Below, piece by piece: positions 14,267 to 22,882 of a DNA stretch of 32,784 nt (the first letter of the stretch is position 1; each line of letters starts with the position of its first letter). The stretch is from Candidatus Dojkabacteria bacterium (GTDB lineage: Bacteria > Patescibacteriota > Dojkabacteria > JAHIVN01). The notes below the pieces were generated by a model, which saw nothing but the letters and a program-made list of their open reading frames with translations, was not told where the DNA came from and searched no databases. The position numbers were made by a program, and so were the translations under genes. Location: contig JAFGDO010000024.1 in the NCBI GenBank assembly GCA_016932045.1, forward strand, positions 1 through 32,784, read 5' to 3'.

Positions 14267-15734
14267 CTGAAAGTAAAACTAAAATTACACATAGCAATCC
14301 CGAAAGAAGAGTGCTAGTCTCGGGATTTATATCCATCATCGCGTAGTCAAGACTCCCGAATAGCTTAATAATTTGAATCATATATTCAAGAACTATCCAT
14401 AAGAAGTATACAAAAATTTTTGCAATAGGTAAAAGAGTAAAAACTAGTATTATCAGAATTAGCCCCCCGATTGTTATTAAAGGAACAACAGGGAGAATCA
14501 GAAAGTTAACCAAAGGAGCAATAATTGAAATCTGATTAAAATTAAACAGTGTTATCGGAAGTGTATAAGCAATAGCAGAAAGTGTTGAGGCTACATCCTC
14601 TCTTGAGAACTCAGGAATAAACTGTAATTTCCCCTCTAACGATTTGGTAAGAATTACAAGACCAAAAGTTGACAAGAATGAAAGTTGAAAGCTCAAAAGT
14701 TTAAAAGTAAAAGGATTAATGAATAAAAGTATAGATACGGTCAAGGGCAATAGTGTATTTATAGCTGACTTTTTACCAGATATCTTTCCAATAATCATAG
14801 CAATTGACATTAAGCCGGCACGTAGGACTGGTATATTACTAATTCCAACAAATACCATAAACAAAATTATAAATACCAAAGAAAGTTTTAACATATACTT
14901 CCTTCCGATTAGTAAAGATATAAATGATATCGAAGAAACAAGAACTGAAATATTATAACCAGAGACAGCAATAATGTGAGTAGTACCCGTACTACGAAGA
15001 TCCTTTTCAAGTTCTTCGCCCAGAATTTGATCACCCCCAAAAACTATGCCAGTTAAAAGAGAAGCATGAGGTTCAGTTATAATAGAACTAATTCTATCAA
15101 TTATAATCCCCTTATATGTTGTGGGTATATTTTGTAACCATACTCCCGAATTATCAGTATACATCGCTCCGTCGATTCTTGTTACAATAGAATATATATT
15201 TTTCGCATTTAATGAATTTTTATATGACCCCTTAAAGTATTTAGGAAGTCCTTCGATATCTCCACTTATTTTTACTCTTTGTCCACAGTCTACCCCACTA
15301 CCAACTTCTTCTGTCTTAATTAGCACTTTACCGAATATTCTGCTTTTACTGCCCTTGTCATCAACAATTATATTATCAATAAGTAGGTAATTAGCATTTA
15401 TGACTTCTCCGCAAGAAGCTATCCCTTCAAATTCTACGTGCTGATTTTCATAACTTAAAATATGATACCTTGATGTGACTAAAAAGTCTTCAAGCTGCAA
15501 TCTTACTAATCCCAGCAGTATTGAAAGAATAAATACCAAGAATCTCAACCGATTTCCAGTGTCAAAGCTAAAAATAAAGATAAAAGTAATTAACATCAAC
15601 ACAATTACGATATATGTTATTTCCTCCTTACTTAATGAATCTCCAACAATGATACCTAAACAAAACCCTACTGAGGCTATTAATAACAAGTATCTCTTAA
15701 ATGTATGAAGTATAAAGTCTATTCGTTTTTTCAT
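14232..15734 (-). CDS. comEC: ComEC DNA-uptake channel, N-terminal and competence domains
   Basis: ComEC is the inner-membrane channel for single-stranded DNA during natural transformation. The 500-residue frame starts with membrane helices and a DUF4131-like soluble region (about 25-200). The Competence domain then shows TGTTHIIAVSGYNIS (about 260-274), the RAGLMSIAM helix and LLSFQLSFLSTFGLVIL, followed by several C-terminal helices. It ends at ESKKI then stop, exactly at the A7 run described for the downstream frame. comEA lies 3 bases upstream, a standard com operon arrangement. With RadA also present nearby, natural DNA uptake is plausible, although the type IV pilus, ComF and DprA genes are not in the window. 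Confidence 0.9.
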   Translation of the reverse strand: MKKRIDFILHTFKRYLLLIASVGFCLGIIVGDSLSKEEITYIVIVLMLITFIFIFSFDTGNRLRFLVFILSILLGLVRLQLEDFLVTSRYHILSYENQHVEFEGIASCGEVINANYLLIDNIIVDDKGSKSRIFGKVLIKTEEVGSGVDCGQRVKISGDIEGLPKYFKGSYKNSLNAKNIYSIVTRIDGAMYTDNSGVWLQNIPTTYKGIIIDRISSIITEPHASLLTGIVFGGDQILGEELEKDLRSTGTTHIIAVSGYNISVLVSSISFISLLIGRKYMLKLSLVFIILFMVFVGISNIPVLRAGLMSIAMIIGKISGKKSAINTLLPLTVSILLFINPFTFKLLSFQLSFLSTFGLVILTKSLEGKLQFIPEFSREDVASTLSAIAYTLPITLFNFNQISIIAPLVNFLILPVVPLITIGGLILIILVFTLLPIAKIFVYFLWIVLEYMIQIIKLFGSLDYAMMDINPETSTLLSGLLCVILVLLSVEIKYQESKKI

Positions 15735-15737
15735 TTT

Positions 15738-16340
15738 TTATACAGTAATCAAATCCTTGATCTTACTAAAAGTAGCTTCACCGATTCCTTTAATATTTTT
15801 TAGCTCTTCTATATTCGAATAAGGCCGTCCATCAATAATTCTTTGGGCATATGATGGACCTATCCCTGGTAGCGAATCTAATTCTTCTAAACTAGCAGTA
15901 TTTATGTTTATCTTTCCAGATTTGGATTGACTAATGAAGCTACCCTCTATAGGTGAGGTGTTTAGCTCTCCTTTAGCAGGTATAAAGATCTTCTGCTCAT
16001 CCACAAGTTTCTGTGCACGATTTAGGTCTTTATTTATGTAATCACTATCGGCATTCTCTGTAAAACCTCCAGCTGTATTGATAGCATCTTCTACTGTCTG
16101 ACCTTCCTGAAATTTATAAACACCCGGATTATTAACTTCCCCACTTATATCAACACTTATCGTCTTTACTGTTTCTTCTGCCTTTTGACTTTCCGGATCT
16201 TCCTTCCTTGTATCTATAACAACATCTCTCGAAACTCCTAGATTTTGCAACTTAATCAATACTAGACAGCCAATCGCGGCTGCTAAAATAGCCAAACTAA
16301 CGACAATTAAACTTCTGTTTTTCTCTACAAAAGCACCCAC
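15738..16340 (-). CDS. comEA: Competence protein ComEA (DNA receptor)
   Basis: ComEA is a membrane-anchored receptor for incoming double-stranded DNA. The 200-residue protein has an N-terminal membrane helix (about 10-28), an SLBB domain (VDISGEVNNPGVYKFQEGQTVEDAIN, about 63-88) and a tandem helix-hairpin-helix domain. The latter is at about 138-200, with NINTASLEELDSLPGIGPSYAQRII and LKNIKGIG. The domain order and length are standard for Gram-positive-type ComEA. The start is a GTG; no upstream in-frame ATG is better. It is the first gene of the com-ndk run, 93 bases downstream of the cyclophilin gene; no convincing promoter was found in that gap. Confidence 0.93.
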   Translation of the reverse strand: MGAFVEKNRSLIVVSLAILAAAIGCLVLIKLQNLGVSRDVVIDTRKEDPESQKAEETVKTISVDISGEVNNPGVYKFQEGQTVEDAINTAGGFTENADSDYINKDLNRAQKLVDEQKIFIPAKGELNTSPIEGSFISQSKSGKININTASLEELDSLPGIGPSYAQRIIDGRPYSNIEELKNIKGIGEATFSKIKDLITV

Positions 16341-16433
16341 TTCTTATTTTTAGAGTAAGGTAAAATACACAGTATTAACCCAGCACTTACTATACTGTTA
16401 CAAATGAAATTCTGTATAAAGCATAAAAACCTA

Positions 16434-17228
16434 CTAGGATACCTTTATCTCAATATCATTTATGATGATATCCTCCAAAGGTCTGGGGAAATTTGAAGAG
16501 GGGTCGTCTACTTCGATATTTTCAATATTTAGAATAACTTCCCACCCGGAAATCACAATACCAAACACTGTATGTCTTCCCTCAAGTCCTTTAACCGCCT
16601 TGTCATCTGAAGATGCTGTAACAATAAAAAATTGACTACCATTTGTATTTGGACCATCGTTTGCCAAAGCAATAGATTTTTGTTCTAAATGAAGAGACTC
16701 TACTTCAGAATTGGTCGAATAACCTAAGTTCTCAAGCTGCTGGATTTTTGCGTTTGAAAAGTTCATACTATCCCAATTAATCTCATCTTCAAATGTATAT
16801 CCTGGCCCTCCTAAACCATCATTATCAAGGTTTGAATCTAAAGTGTTTCTGTCTCCCGCTTGTATCAAAAGACCTTTAGCTAAACGATGAAATTTAACAC
16901 CGTCATAATAATCCTCGTTAACAAGAAAAACAAAATTGTTTACAGCTACAGGAGCATTCCTCTCATAAAGATCGATTTCGAAATCGCCATAATTTGTTTT
17001 AAATACAGCTTTATAGTTTTTGCTGGTATCAATAGACATTTCAGGTGGATTATCATAAGTTTTTTCCCCGTGTATGAGTTTATCAAAGAAACATCTAAAG
17101 CCTAAAATTCCACATTCCTCTGACGATGTTAACCCCGGGACAGCAATGTCAAGCAATATAAGTAAAGCAAATATTGCAACAACAATACCTAAAACATAGA
17201 GAAAAAAATCCTTGTTTTCCTTTATCAT
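16434..17228 (-). CDS. Membrane-anchored cyclophilin-type peptidyl-prolyl isomerase
   Basis: Cyclophilins catalyse cis-trans isomerisation of proline peptide bonds. An N-terminal helix (FFLYVLGIVVAIFALLILL) anchors the protein. The cyclophilin domain occupies about residues 60-264, with FKTNYGDFEIDLYERNAPVAVNNF, the catalytic arginine in GVKFHRL, IQAGDR, ANDGPNTNGSQFFIV and LEGRHTVFG. The arrangement suggests folding of secreted proteins outside the membrane. ATG at 17228 is preferred; an in-frame TTG at 17237 would add three residues. A near-consensus promoter lies just upstream, so it is probably transcribed separately from leuS. Confidence 0.93.
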   Translation of the reverse strand: MIKENKDFFLYVLGIVVAIFALLILLDIAVPGLTSSEECGILGFRCFFDKLIHGEKTYDNPPEMSIDTSKNYKAVFKTNYGDFEIDLYERNAPVAVNNFVFLVNEDYYDGVKFHRLAKGLLIQAGDRNTLDSNLDNDGLGGPGYTFEDEINWDSMNFSNAKIQQLENLGYSTNSEVESLHLEQKSIALANDGPNTNGSQFFIVTASSDDKAVKGLEGRHTVFGIVISGWEVILNIENIEVDDPSSNFPRPLEDIIINDIEIKVS

Positions 17229-17256
17229 GAGGCTCAAGTAAGAAATAGCTTTCTAT

Positions 17257-17285
17257 ATTGTAAACTATCTTGAGTTGAATGTCCA
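17257..17285 (-). promoter_or_regulatory. Promoter of the cyclophilin gene
   Basis: Minus-strand TGGACA (17280-17285), a 17-base spacer and TACAAT (17257-17262) lie about 30 bases before the ATG at 17228. Confidence 0.7.
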
Positions 17286-17315
17286 GAGGAAAAGATGCCC
17301 TGATCGAAATGACGT

Positions 17316-17354
17316 AAATGATCTAGTAGGTACTGTAGCTCATATAGATCATTT
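17316..17354 (-). terminator. Hairpin downstream of leuS
   Basis: AAATGATCTA (17316-17325) pairs perfectly with TAGATCATTT (17345-17354), 20 bases after the leuS stop on the minus strand. The T-run is weak (ATTT then ACG), so it may terminate inefficiently or protect the 3' end. Confidence 0.5.
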
Positions 17355-17374
17355 GTATCACCTAACTAAAGCCC

Positions 17375-19804
17375 CTATACAACAAAACTTATAATCTTGT
17401 CTTTCACGAATATAACTTTCTTTACTTTCTGTTTTAAATATTTTTTCACTTTCTCAGATTCTCTTGCCACCTTTTCTATCTCCCTCTGGCTGGCTCCAGC
17501 TTGTACCAAAATCGTATCACGCAACTTACCATTAATTTGAACAGCTATCGTAACCTCCTCTTCTTTAATAAGATCCTTATTATACTTAGGCCAGCCATGT
17601 TGGTGGATACTATATTTATTTCCCAGCTTCTCCCAGAGCTCTTCAGTTATATGTGGAGCAAATGGAGCCATCACAAGACACAATGTTTCAAGTGCCTCTG
17701 TTCTTTCATTTGCCGTAAAGTCTTTTGCGCTTTCCTTATACCAATTAACGAAACTCATAATTTTTGCAATTGCAGTATTGTAGCTCAATCTCTTGATATC
17801 TTTTTCTACTCCAAATATTGTCCTATGAACAATAGACATGTTCTTTACTCCTTTTCCTTCTTCTCCTATATCTTTAAATAGGGACCATACTTTCTTGACA
17901 AATCTATGCATACCCCTCATTCCAGTATCCCTCCAGTCTCCTCCTTGTTCGAAATCTCCCAAAAACATAAGGTATAGTCTTACCGCATCCGCACCATACT
18001 TTTGAATATACTCATCCGGATTAATGACATTGCCTTTTGACTTACTCATTTTTGCACCTTCCTTGATTAGCAATCCATGTCCAAAGAATCTCTCAAACGG
18101 CTCCTCAAAATTAATGAAACCCCAATCATTTAAAGCCATAGTAACAAACCTCGAGTATAGAAGATGTAAAACTGTATGCTCTTTCCCTCCGATATACATG
18201 TCAACCGGAAGCCACTTTTCAGTACGTTTCTTGTCAAATGGAACGTAATCAAATTCTGTTGAAGGATAACGCAAGAAATACCAGCAAGAGTCAACAAAAG
18301 GATCAGAAACATCGGTTTCTCTTTCTGCTTTACCCTTACACTTTGGACACGTAGTTTCAACAAAATCCTTCTGCTTAGCAAGTGGACCTAGTCCACTTCC
18401 ATCAGGAAGAACGTCTTCAAACTTTTCGATATCGGGTAGTAGTACCGGCAAATCCTTTTCGGGAACAGGTACCCAGCCGCATTTTTGACAATGTATCATC
18501 GGTATTGGCGGTCCCCAATAACGTTGTCTTGAAATACACCAATCTCGAAGCTTATAATTCACAGTTTTCTTACCCCACCCTTTCTTCTCGATATAATCCA
18601 TAATCTTTTCCCTTGCCTCTTTATGATCAAGATCATCTAAGAATTCTGAATTCATCATAATACCATCGTGATTTACCTTCTCTTCCTTATCAATTACTGA
18701 TTCATCTCCATCATAAGTCTTCATTACTCGAATGACTTCCAGATCAAATTGCTTTGCAAACTGAAAGTCCCTTAAATCATGCCCAGGTACACCAACAACT
18801 GCCCCTGTACCTACATGACCAAGAACAAAATCTGTAACATATATTGGCATCTTGTAACCAGTGAGTTGGTTTAAACAGTAACTGCCCGTAAAGACACCCG
18901 TCTTCTTCTTCCCTTCAGCTATTCTCTCGATATCTGCCTTTTTCTTTGCTTTTTCAATGTATTTATTCACCTCGTTTAAATGATTCTTTTTTGTAATTTT
19001 CAAGACCTCTGGATATTCCGGCGCAAGGACTACGAAGGTTGCTCCAAAGTTCGTTTCGGGATATGAAGTAAAGCAGGTCACTGTTTCCTCTGAATCCTGT
19101 ACCTTATAAGTAATATTAATTCCTACACTCTTTCCAATCCAGTTTTTCTGTCCGATCTTTACTTCCTCGCTCCAGTTAATCCATTCTAAATTCTTCAGTA
19201 ACCGGTCAGCATAATCAGTGATTCTCCAAAACCATTGCTCCATATCCTTGGTTGTCGTTTCGCTCTTACATCTTTCACACTTTCCACCTTCAACTTGTTC
19301 ATCAGACAACACAGTTTTGCACGAAGGACACCAGTTAACTGTGGCCTTTTTTCGGTATGCTAATCCATGCCTATACATTTGGACAAAAAGCCACTGAGTC
19401 CATTTATAATAATTTGGATTATATGTCTCTACCCTCCGAGTCCAGTCATATTGATTTCCGGTCATCATAAGTTGCTCGTAAAAATGTTTTTCCGTCCTTT
19501 TTGAAACATCTCTTATATGCTCTCCAATTTTGATTGCATAATTTTCACTATGAATGCCAAAGCCATCAAGACCTATAGGCTCAAAAACGTCATATCCCTG
19601 CATACGCATATACCTCCCCCAAATATCACTACCGGTAAAGGCGTACATATTACCAACATGGAGGCCCTCAGCTGATGGATAAGGGAACATCATCAAGTTA
19701 AAATAGGGATTATTGGCACCCTTACTATCTAACTGATAAATAGCACTTTCGTGCCATCTTTCTTGCCATTTCTTTTCAATATCTTCATGGATATATTTTT
19801 TCAT
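17375..19804 (-). CDS. leuS: Leucyl-tRNA synthetase
   Basis: LeuRS charges tRNA-Leu in the cytoplasm. The 809-residue length fits bacterial LeuRS. The class I HIGH motif appears as PYPSAEGLHVGN (about 42-53), and the KMSKS loop as AKMSKSKGN (about 576-584). A zinc-site sequence WCPSCKTVL...CERCKSE lies near 158-181. The CP1 editing domain includes TSYPETNFGATFVVLAPEYP and VGTGAVVGVPGHDLRDFQFA. The anticodon-binding region is near 650-760, with MAPFAPHITEELWEKLG, and the C-terminal domain ends in VKKVIFVKDKIISFVV. A T-box leader upstream makes uncharged tRNA-Leu the expected inducer. Confidence 0.98.
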   Translation of the reverse strand: MKKYIHEDIEKKWQERWHESAIYQLDSKGANNPYFNLMMFPYPSAEGLHVGNMYAFTGSDIWGRYMRMQGYDVFEPIGLDGFGIHSENYAIKIGEHIRDVSKRTEKHFYEQLMMTGNQYDWTRRVETYNPNYYKWTQWLFVQMYRHGLAYRKKATVNWCPSCKTVLSDEQVEGGKCERCKSETTTKDMEQWFWRITDYADRLLKNLEWINWSEEVKIGQKNWIGKSVGINITYKVQDSEETVTCFTSYPETNFGATFVVLAPEYPEVLKITKKNHLNEVNKYIEKAKKKADIERIAEGKKKTGVFTGSYCLNQLTGYKMPIYVTDFVLGHVGTGAVVGVPGHDLRDFQFAKQFDLEVIRVMKTYDGDESVIDKEEKVNHDGIMMNSEFLDDLDHKEAREKIMDYIEKKGWGKKTVNYKLRDWCISRQRYWGPPIPMIHCQKCGWVPVPEKDLPVLLPDIEKFEDVLPDGSGLGPLAKQKDFVETTCPKCKGKAERETDVSDPFVDSCWYFLRYPSTEFDYVPFDKKRTEKWLPVDMYIGGKEHTVLHLLYSRFVTMALNDWGFINFEEPFERFFGHGLLIKEGAKMSKSKGNVINPDEYIQKYGADAVRLYLMFLGDFEQGGDWRDTGMRGMHRFVKKVWSLFKDIGEEGKGVKNMSIVHRTIFGVEKDIKRLSYNTAIAKIMSFVNWYKESAKDFTANERTEALETLCLVMAPFAPHITEELWEKLGNKYSIHQHGWPKYNKDLIKEEEVTIAVQINGKLRDTILVQAGASQREIEKVARESEKVKKYLKQKVKKVIFVKDKIISFVV

Positions 19805-19931
19805 ATAATTATGTAATAAAGTTAATCTATATAATACATCTCAACTTCTAGCAACTACAGTTTCGACTGCCAATCAATACCACGAGTATTGCCCCATGGG
19901 AGTTAATTCACTACTTTAAATATAAATCAAA

Positions 19932-20197
19932 AAAAGGTCCTTCTCTGAATATGTATTCCATACTCAAATAAGGACCTTTTAATGTGTATATAGTAATTCG
20001 TGATTCTTTTATCGACAGTACTAAGCTACAAAATACGAACTACTTATCAGGTGGTACCACCTTTTTTCCCATGCATTCAACGTAATACATGGCTCTATCA
20101 GCTGTTTCGGGCTTACCCGGGATGAATTACTTTACTTCTTCCTTCAAAAAAAAGGATCAGCTTTCAAACATCCTGCAAGTGGAGGAGTCTTCCACTT
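19932..20197 (-). promoter_or_regulatory. T-box leader of leuS with terminator
   Basis: Minus-strand AAGGTGGTACCACC (core at 20050-20061) matches the T-box sequence AGGGTGGTACCGCG. The UGGU would pair with an ACCA tRNA end. Just upstream a stem III-like hairpin forms: CCATGTATT (20084-20092) with AATGCATGG (20069-20077), including one G-U pair. Downstream is an 11-base-pair terminator, AAAAGGTCCTT/AAGGACCTTTT (19932-19942 with 19970-19980), its stem extended by an inner helix and followed by a T-run. The position before an aminoacyl-tRNA synthetase supports the call. Stem I and its leucine specifier codon were not resolved, and antiterminator-terminator spacing is longer than usual. Confidence 0.75.
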
Positions 20198-20204
20198 CTA
20201 GCAT

Positions 20205-20232
20205 ATATTAAATTACAAGGATAATATCACAA
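20205..20232 (-). promoter_or_regulatory. Probable leuS T-box promoter
   Basis: Minus-strand TTGTGA (20227-20232), a 16-base spacer and TAATAT (20205-20210) would start transcription just before the first leader hairpin. An alternative -10, TATTAT, lies a little upstream. Confidence 0.45.
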
Positions 20233-20285
20233 ATCGAGTTTTTTTTAAATGTCACACTTAAAATTATCAATCCTACTAAATCAAA

Positions 20286-20359
20286 TGGAGTCACGGGGAA
20301 TCGAACCCCGAACCTCTTGCATGCCATGCAAGTGCTCTAGCCAATTGAGCTATGACCCC
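20286..20359 (-). tRNA. tRNA-Ala (anticodon GGC)
   Basis: Acceptor GGGGTCA/TGACTCC contains the G3-U70 pair that identifies alanine tRNAs. The anticodon stem CTTGC/GCAAG holds the loop ATGGCAT, giving GGC. The T arm is CGGGG-TTCGATT-CCCCG. Discriminator is A; CCA is not encoded. Confidence 0.96.
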
Positions 20360-20388
20360 TCGCTAATTTGCTCCAACCTTTAAACTTA

Positions 20389-20394
20389 ATTATA
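20389..20394 (-). promoter_or_regulatory. Extended -10 element for tRNA-Ala(GGC)
   Basis: Minus-strand TTGCTATAATT carries TATAAT with a TGC extension 30 bases before the tRNA, identical to the element before tRNA-Arg. Confidence 0.6.
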
Positions 20395-20942
20395 GCAACC
20401 TTTCTTCCAATTTAAAAACGAAACATACAAGAATTCTGATTACTATATGACTTAATATATCTCAAAAAAGCATAAAAAGTAAATACACATTTCAGGTATA
20501 AACAATTTTAACACTAAGCATAGCTTCAAAAGAATATACCTTTTTGTATAACCTCATTGACATCATTTTTATGTAGTAATGTCTACTTTTATCACAAAAC
20601 TACTTCAAGGTCATTTACGAGAAACCCTCAAATATAAAATTGACTAATTTAACACCAAGTTTAACACCTATTTCTTCTGAATAATCTTAAAAGTTACTTT
20701 TTCCCAAATAGTAACCCTAGATACGTCCGGAGTGCTTAATGTAACAAATTAACTATAATGTGAACTACTCGATCGTAAATCCACTTCTGCAATCCACATG
20801 GCCCTCACTTATGATACGAATCGAGATTAGGATGGGGTGTACATATTGCATTAGAATCTTATTAATATACAAAAATACTAGGGGGTTAATCAGAAACAAT
20901 TCCAGTATATGAAAACGTAGTTGCACAGACAATAGTGTTATA
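20395..20942. other. Gene-free spacer between two tRNA-Ala genes
   Basis: About 550 AT-rich bases hold no ORF of note, no clear terminator and no repeat. A TATAAT at 20754-20759 on the + strand has no -35 partner and no gene downstream. GACAT/ATGTC at about 20570-20592 is a short inverted repeat of doubtful meaning. I see no supported feature. Confidence 0.6.
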
Positions 20943-21014
20943 TGGAGTTGGGGGGAATCGAACCCCCGGCCTCACCCATGCGAAGGGTGCGTTCTACCAC
21001 TAAACTACAACCCC
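20943..21014 (-). tRNA. tRNA-Ala (anticodon CGC)
   Basis: Acceptor GGGGTTG/CAACTCC again has G3-U70. The anticodon stem CACCC/GGGTG holds TTCGCAT, giving CGC. The T arm is CGGGGG..TTCGATT..CCCCC, and the discriminator is A. The D arm (TAGTTTAGTGGTAGAACG) resembles tRNA-Gly, but the acceptor identity pair and anticodon both indicate alanine. Confidence 0.9.
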
Positions 21015-21050
21015 ACTAAGACAGATGAGAGCTAGTGACGATCTACAACT

Positions 21051-21079
21051 ATGCTATGATTCCATACAACCTGGTTCAA
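21051..21079 (-). promoter_or_regulatory. Promoter of tRNA-Ala(CGC)
   Basis: Minus-strand TTGAAC (21074-21079), a 17-base spacer and TAGCAT (21051-21056) lie 36 bases before the tRNA. Confidence 0.5.
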
Positions 21080-21110
21080 TAATTAAACGCAGAACCTACC
21101 TTCCATCCTC

Positions 21111-22580
21111 TTAATCGTTTCGATTATCTTGATCATTTTTATCGTTCATCTCATCTTCTTCCCCAATGAAATACTTCTTCCAAAAAAGCTTAAGTTCAGG
21201 ATCTAATCTTAGAAAGATTTTACCATAATCATCAAGGGTTGTCCGAGCAGGTGGTAATATTCTGATCCAATATTGCACCATCTGAAAGACAGATAAAAAT
21301 ACTAAGAAGGCTGAGGACGTTAAAATAAAAGCCCGACACCAAGCTTTTTTAATTGACGAATAAAAAGCAGCAAGTCCTATTGCAAAAATACCCAAATAAT
21401 CAGTAAAAGCCCTATGCCCATAACTCCAACCATACTCCCAATTCCACCAGCTACTGACTAGATAAACCTGCAACACAAAAATCAAAAGGCAAGGGAGAAG
21501 ATATTTCCTTGCTTTACCCCTAAGAAGAAATAACCCTATAAATGCAATAATTAACAATGGCGACCAAAAGAATAACCCTTTCGAGGTACTAAATAGTACT
21601 TTGAATAATTTTGGCTGAAAAAACAAAAAACCCTCCTCACCATAGGAATAGTAAAAAAAACTACCGGCGGCATATTTCCAATACAAAAATTGGGGTAATA
21701 GTACGATAAGAATTACCAAAAGAATAATAATTAACTCATACCAACTTCCTCTAAACAGTTTAATCCTCTTTTTTACTTGACTTAGAGAATTAATACCATG
21801 CAAAAGTGGAAAAAAAAGACAAATCGCGTTCGTTTGCCGTACAAGAACAATAAGCCCTAGTGTCAAACCAAGACAGATTGACTTTTTAACACTCATATCC
21901 ATTAACCAAATGGGGGTAAAATACATTAAGGCTGTAATTAAGAAGAATGAATATACATGGCTAAAAATATTCTCATAAAGAGCATAGTTTAGGAGATTTG
22001 TACCTAAGATGATTGCACATAAAGTAAAAAAAGTAGTTAGTGACGAAAAGTACTTTGACAATAGCTTTTTTAAGAATAATATTCCAAGCAAGAAGTAGAC
22101 AATCCCACCATAAAAAGCGCTATACTGATAAAAAAACGACCAGCCAGTAGTTTCAAGACCGCAAATCATCGTAAGAATATGCCCTAGTATATAAAAAGGC
22201 ATAAGTAAAAATGCCACTCCAACTGGATATTTATCCAGAAAATTACCGTTTTGAAGCTGTTTAAATCCCAATATCTCAGCTTCTTCTGGATTATACTGTC
22301 TCTCAAAAGTATTCTCTCCTTGAGTATATGGATTGCCCTCATCTATCATAAACTTAAAAGTCAAATCCTTGTTATTGAAAACTGCAGGAAGATAGGCGTA
22401 ATATCCAACAGCGTCCTCTCTTACAGGAGCTTTTCGAACAGCATTTGAATAGTATAAGCCTACTAATAATAAAGGGTAGATTATTAAAATAAGGAGAATA
22501 ATTCTTCCTAAATTATTCATGAGAATCTCCACAATCTCTTCAAATTTTTTGAGATAACTTTTCTTTTTCTCCAAAAACAT
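21111..22580 (-). CDS. Polytopic membrane protein, GT-C glycosyltransferase-like
   Basis: The 489-residue protein has about ten or more hydrophobic segments. An acidic motif after the first helix (APVREDAVGYYAYLPAVF, about 51-68) is where GT-C enzymes that use lipid-linked sugars carry a catalytic or metal-binding aspartate. Other notable stretches are DKYPVGVAFLLMPFYILGH, LVRQTNA and SSWWNWEYGWSYGHRAFTDYLG, seen in related uncharacterised membrane glycosyltransferases. The charged tail (DEMNDKNDQDNRND) is cytoplasmic in style. Acceptor and sugar cannot be deduced. The gene is monocistronic with its own promoter. GT-C is a likely class, not a proven one. Confidence 0.6.
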   Translation of the reverse strand: MFLEKKKSYLKKFEEIVEILMNNLGRIILLILIIYPLLLVGLYYSNAVRKAPVREDAVGYYAYLPAVFNNKDLTFKFMIDEGNPYTQGENTFERQYNPEEAEILGFKQLQNGNFLDKYPVGVAFLLMPFYILGHILTMICGLETTGWSFFYQYSAFYGGIVYFLLGILFLKKLLSKYFSSLTTFFTLCAIILGTNLLNYALYENIFSHVYSFFLITALMYFTPIWLMDMSVKKSICLGLTLGLIVLVRQTNAICLFFPLLHGINSLSQVKKRIKLFRGSWYELIIILLVILIVLLPQFLYWKYAAGSFFYYSYGEEGFLFFQPKLFKVLFSTSKGLFFWSPLLIIAFIGLFLLRGKARKYLLPCLLIFVLQVYLVSSWWNWEYGWSYGHRAFTDYLGIFAIGLAAFYSSIKKAWCRAFILTSSAFLVFLSVFQMVQYWIRILPPARTTLDDYGKIFLRLDPELKLFWKKYFIGEEDEMNDKNDQDNRND

Positions 22581-22601
22581 TCACTAAGATCTATTATTAC
22601 A

Positions 22602-22629
22602 AGTATACTATAGATAGCCCAATTATCAA
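22602..22629 (-). promoter_or_regulatory. Promoter of the GT-C-like gene
   Basis: Minus-strand TTGATA (22624-22629), a 16-base spacer and TATACT (22602-22607) lie 22 bases before the ATG. Confidence 0.65.
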
Positions 22630-22882
22630 ACGACACTATCACTCAATCGGCAATCATCAATTGTCAATTATTCAAAGTTAGAAGGTAAAAATAACTATCC
22701 GCCCATACAGCTATAAACTTCATAGCTATGCAAAGATGTCCAGCCCCCGCTCGAATATCAGTTATCGAACACACTTAAAAGGAATTAATTTCAGAAGGGA
22801 AAAATATCGTATAGCAGAGCTACCTCACAATTGCTGATTGGAATTATTTATGCGTAGGTACGAAGGCTTTTTAAATCCTACA
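22630..22882. other. Spacer between the M23 and GT-C-like genes
   Basis: The spacer contains a small hairpin, AGCTAT (22709-22714) with ATAGCT (22722-22727). It also contains the 12-mer TGTCCAGCCCCC (22737-22748) that recurs at 3769-3780. No gene and no strong terminator were found. Confidence 0.4.

Noticed and set aside
20731-20759. Promoter on the + strand in the tRNA-Ala spacer
   Set aside because: TATAAT occurs, but there is no -35 and no + strand gene downstream.
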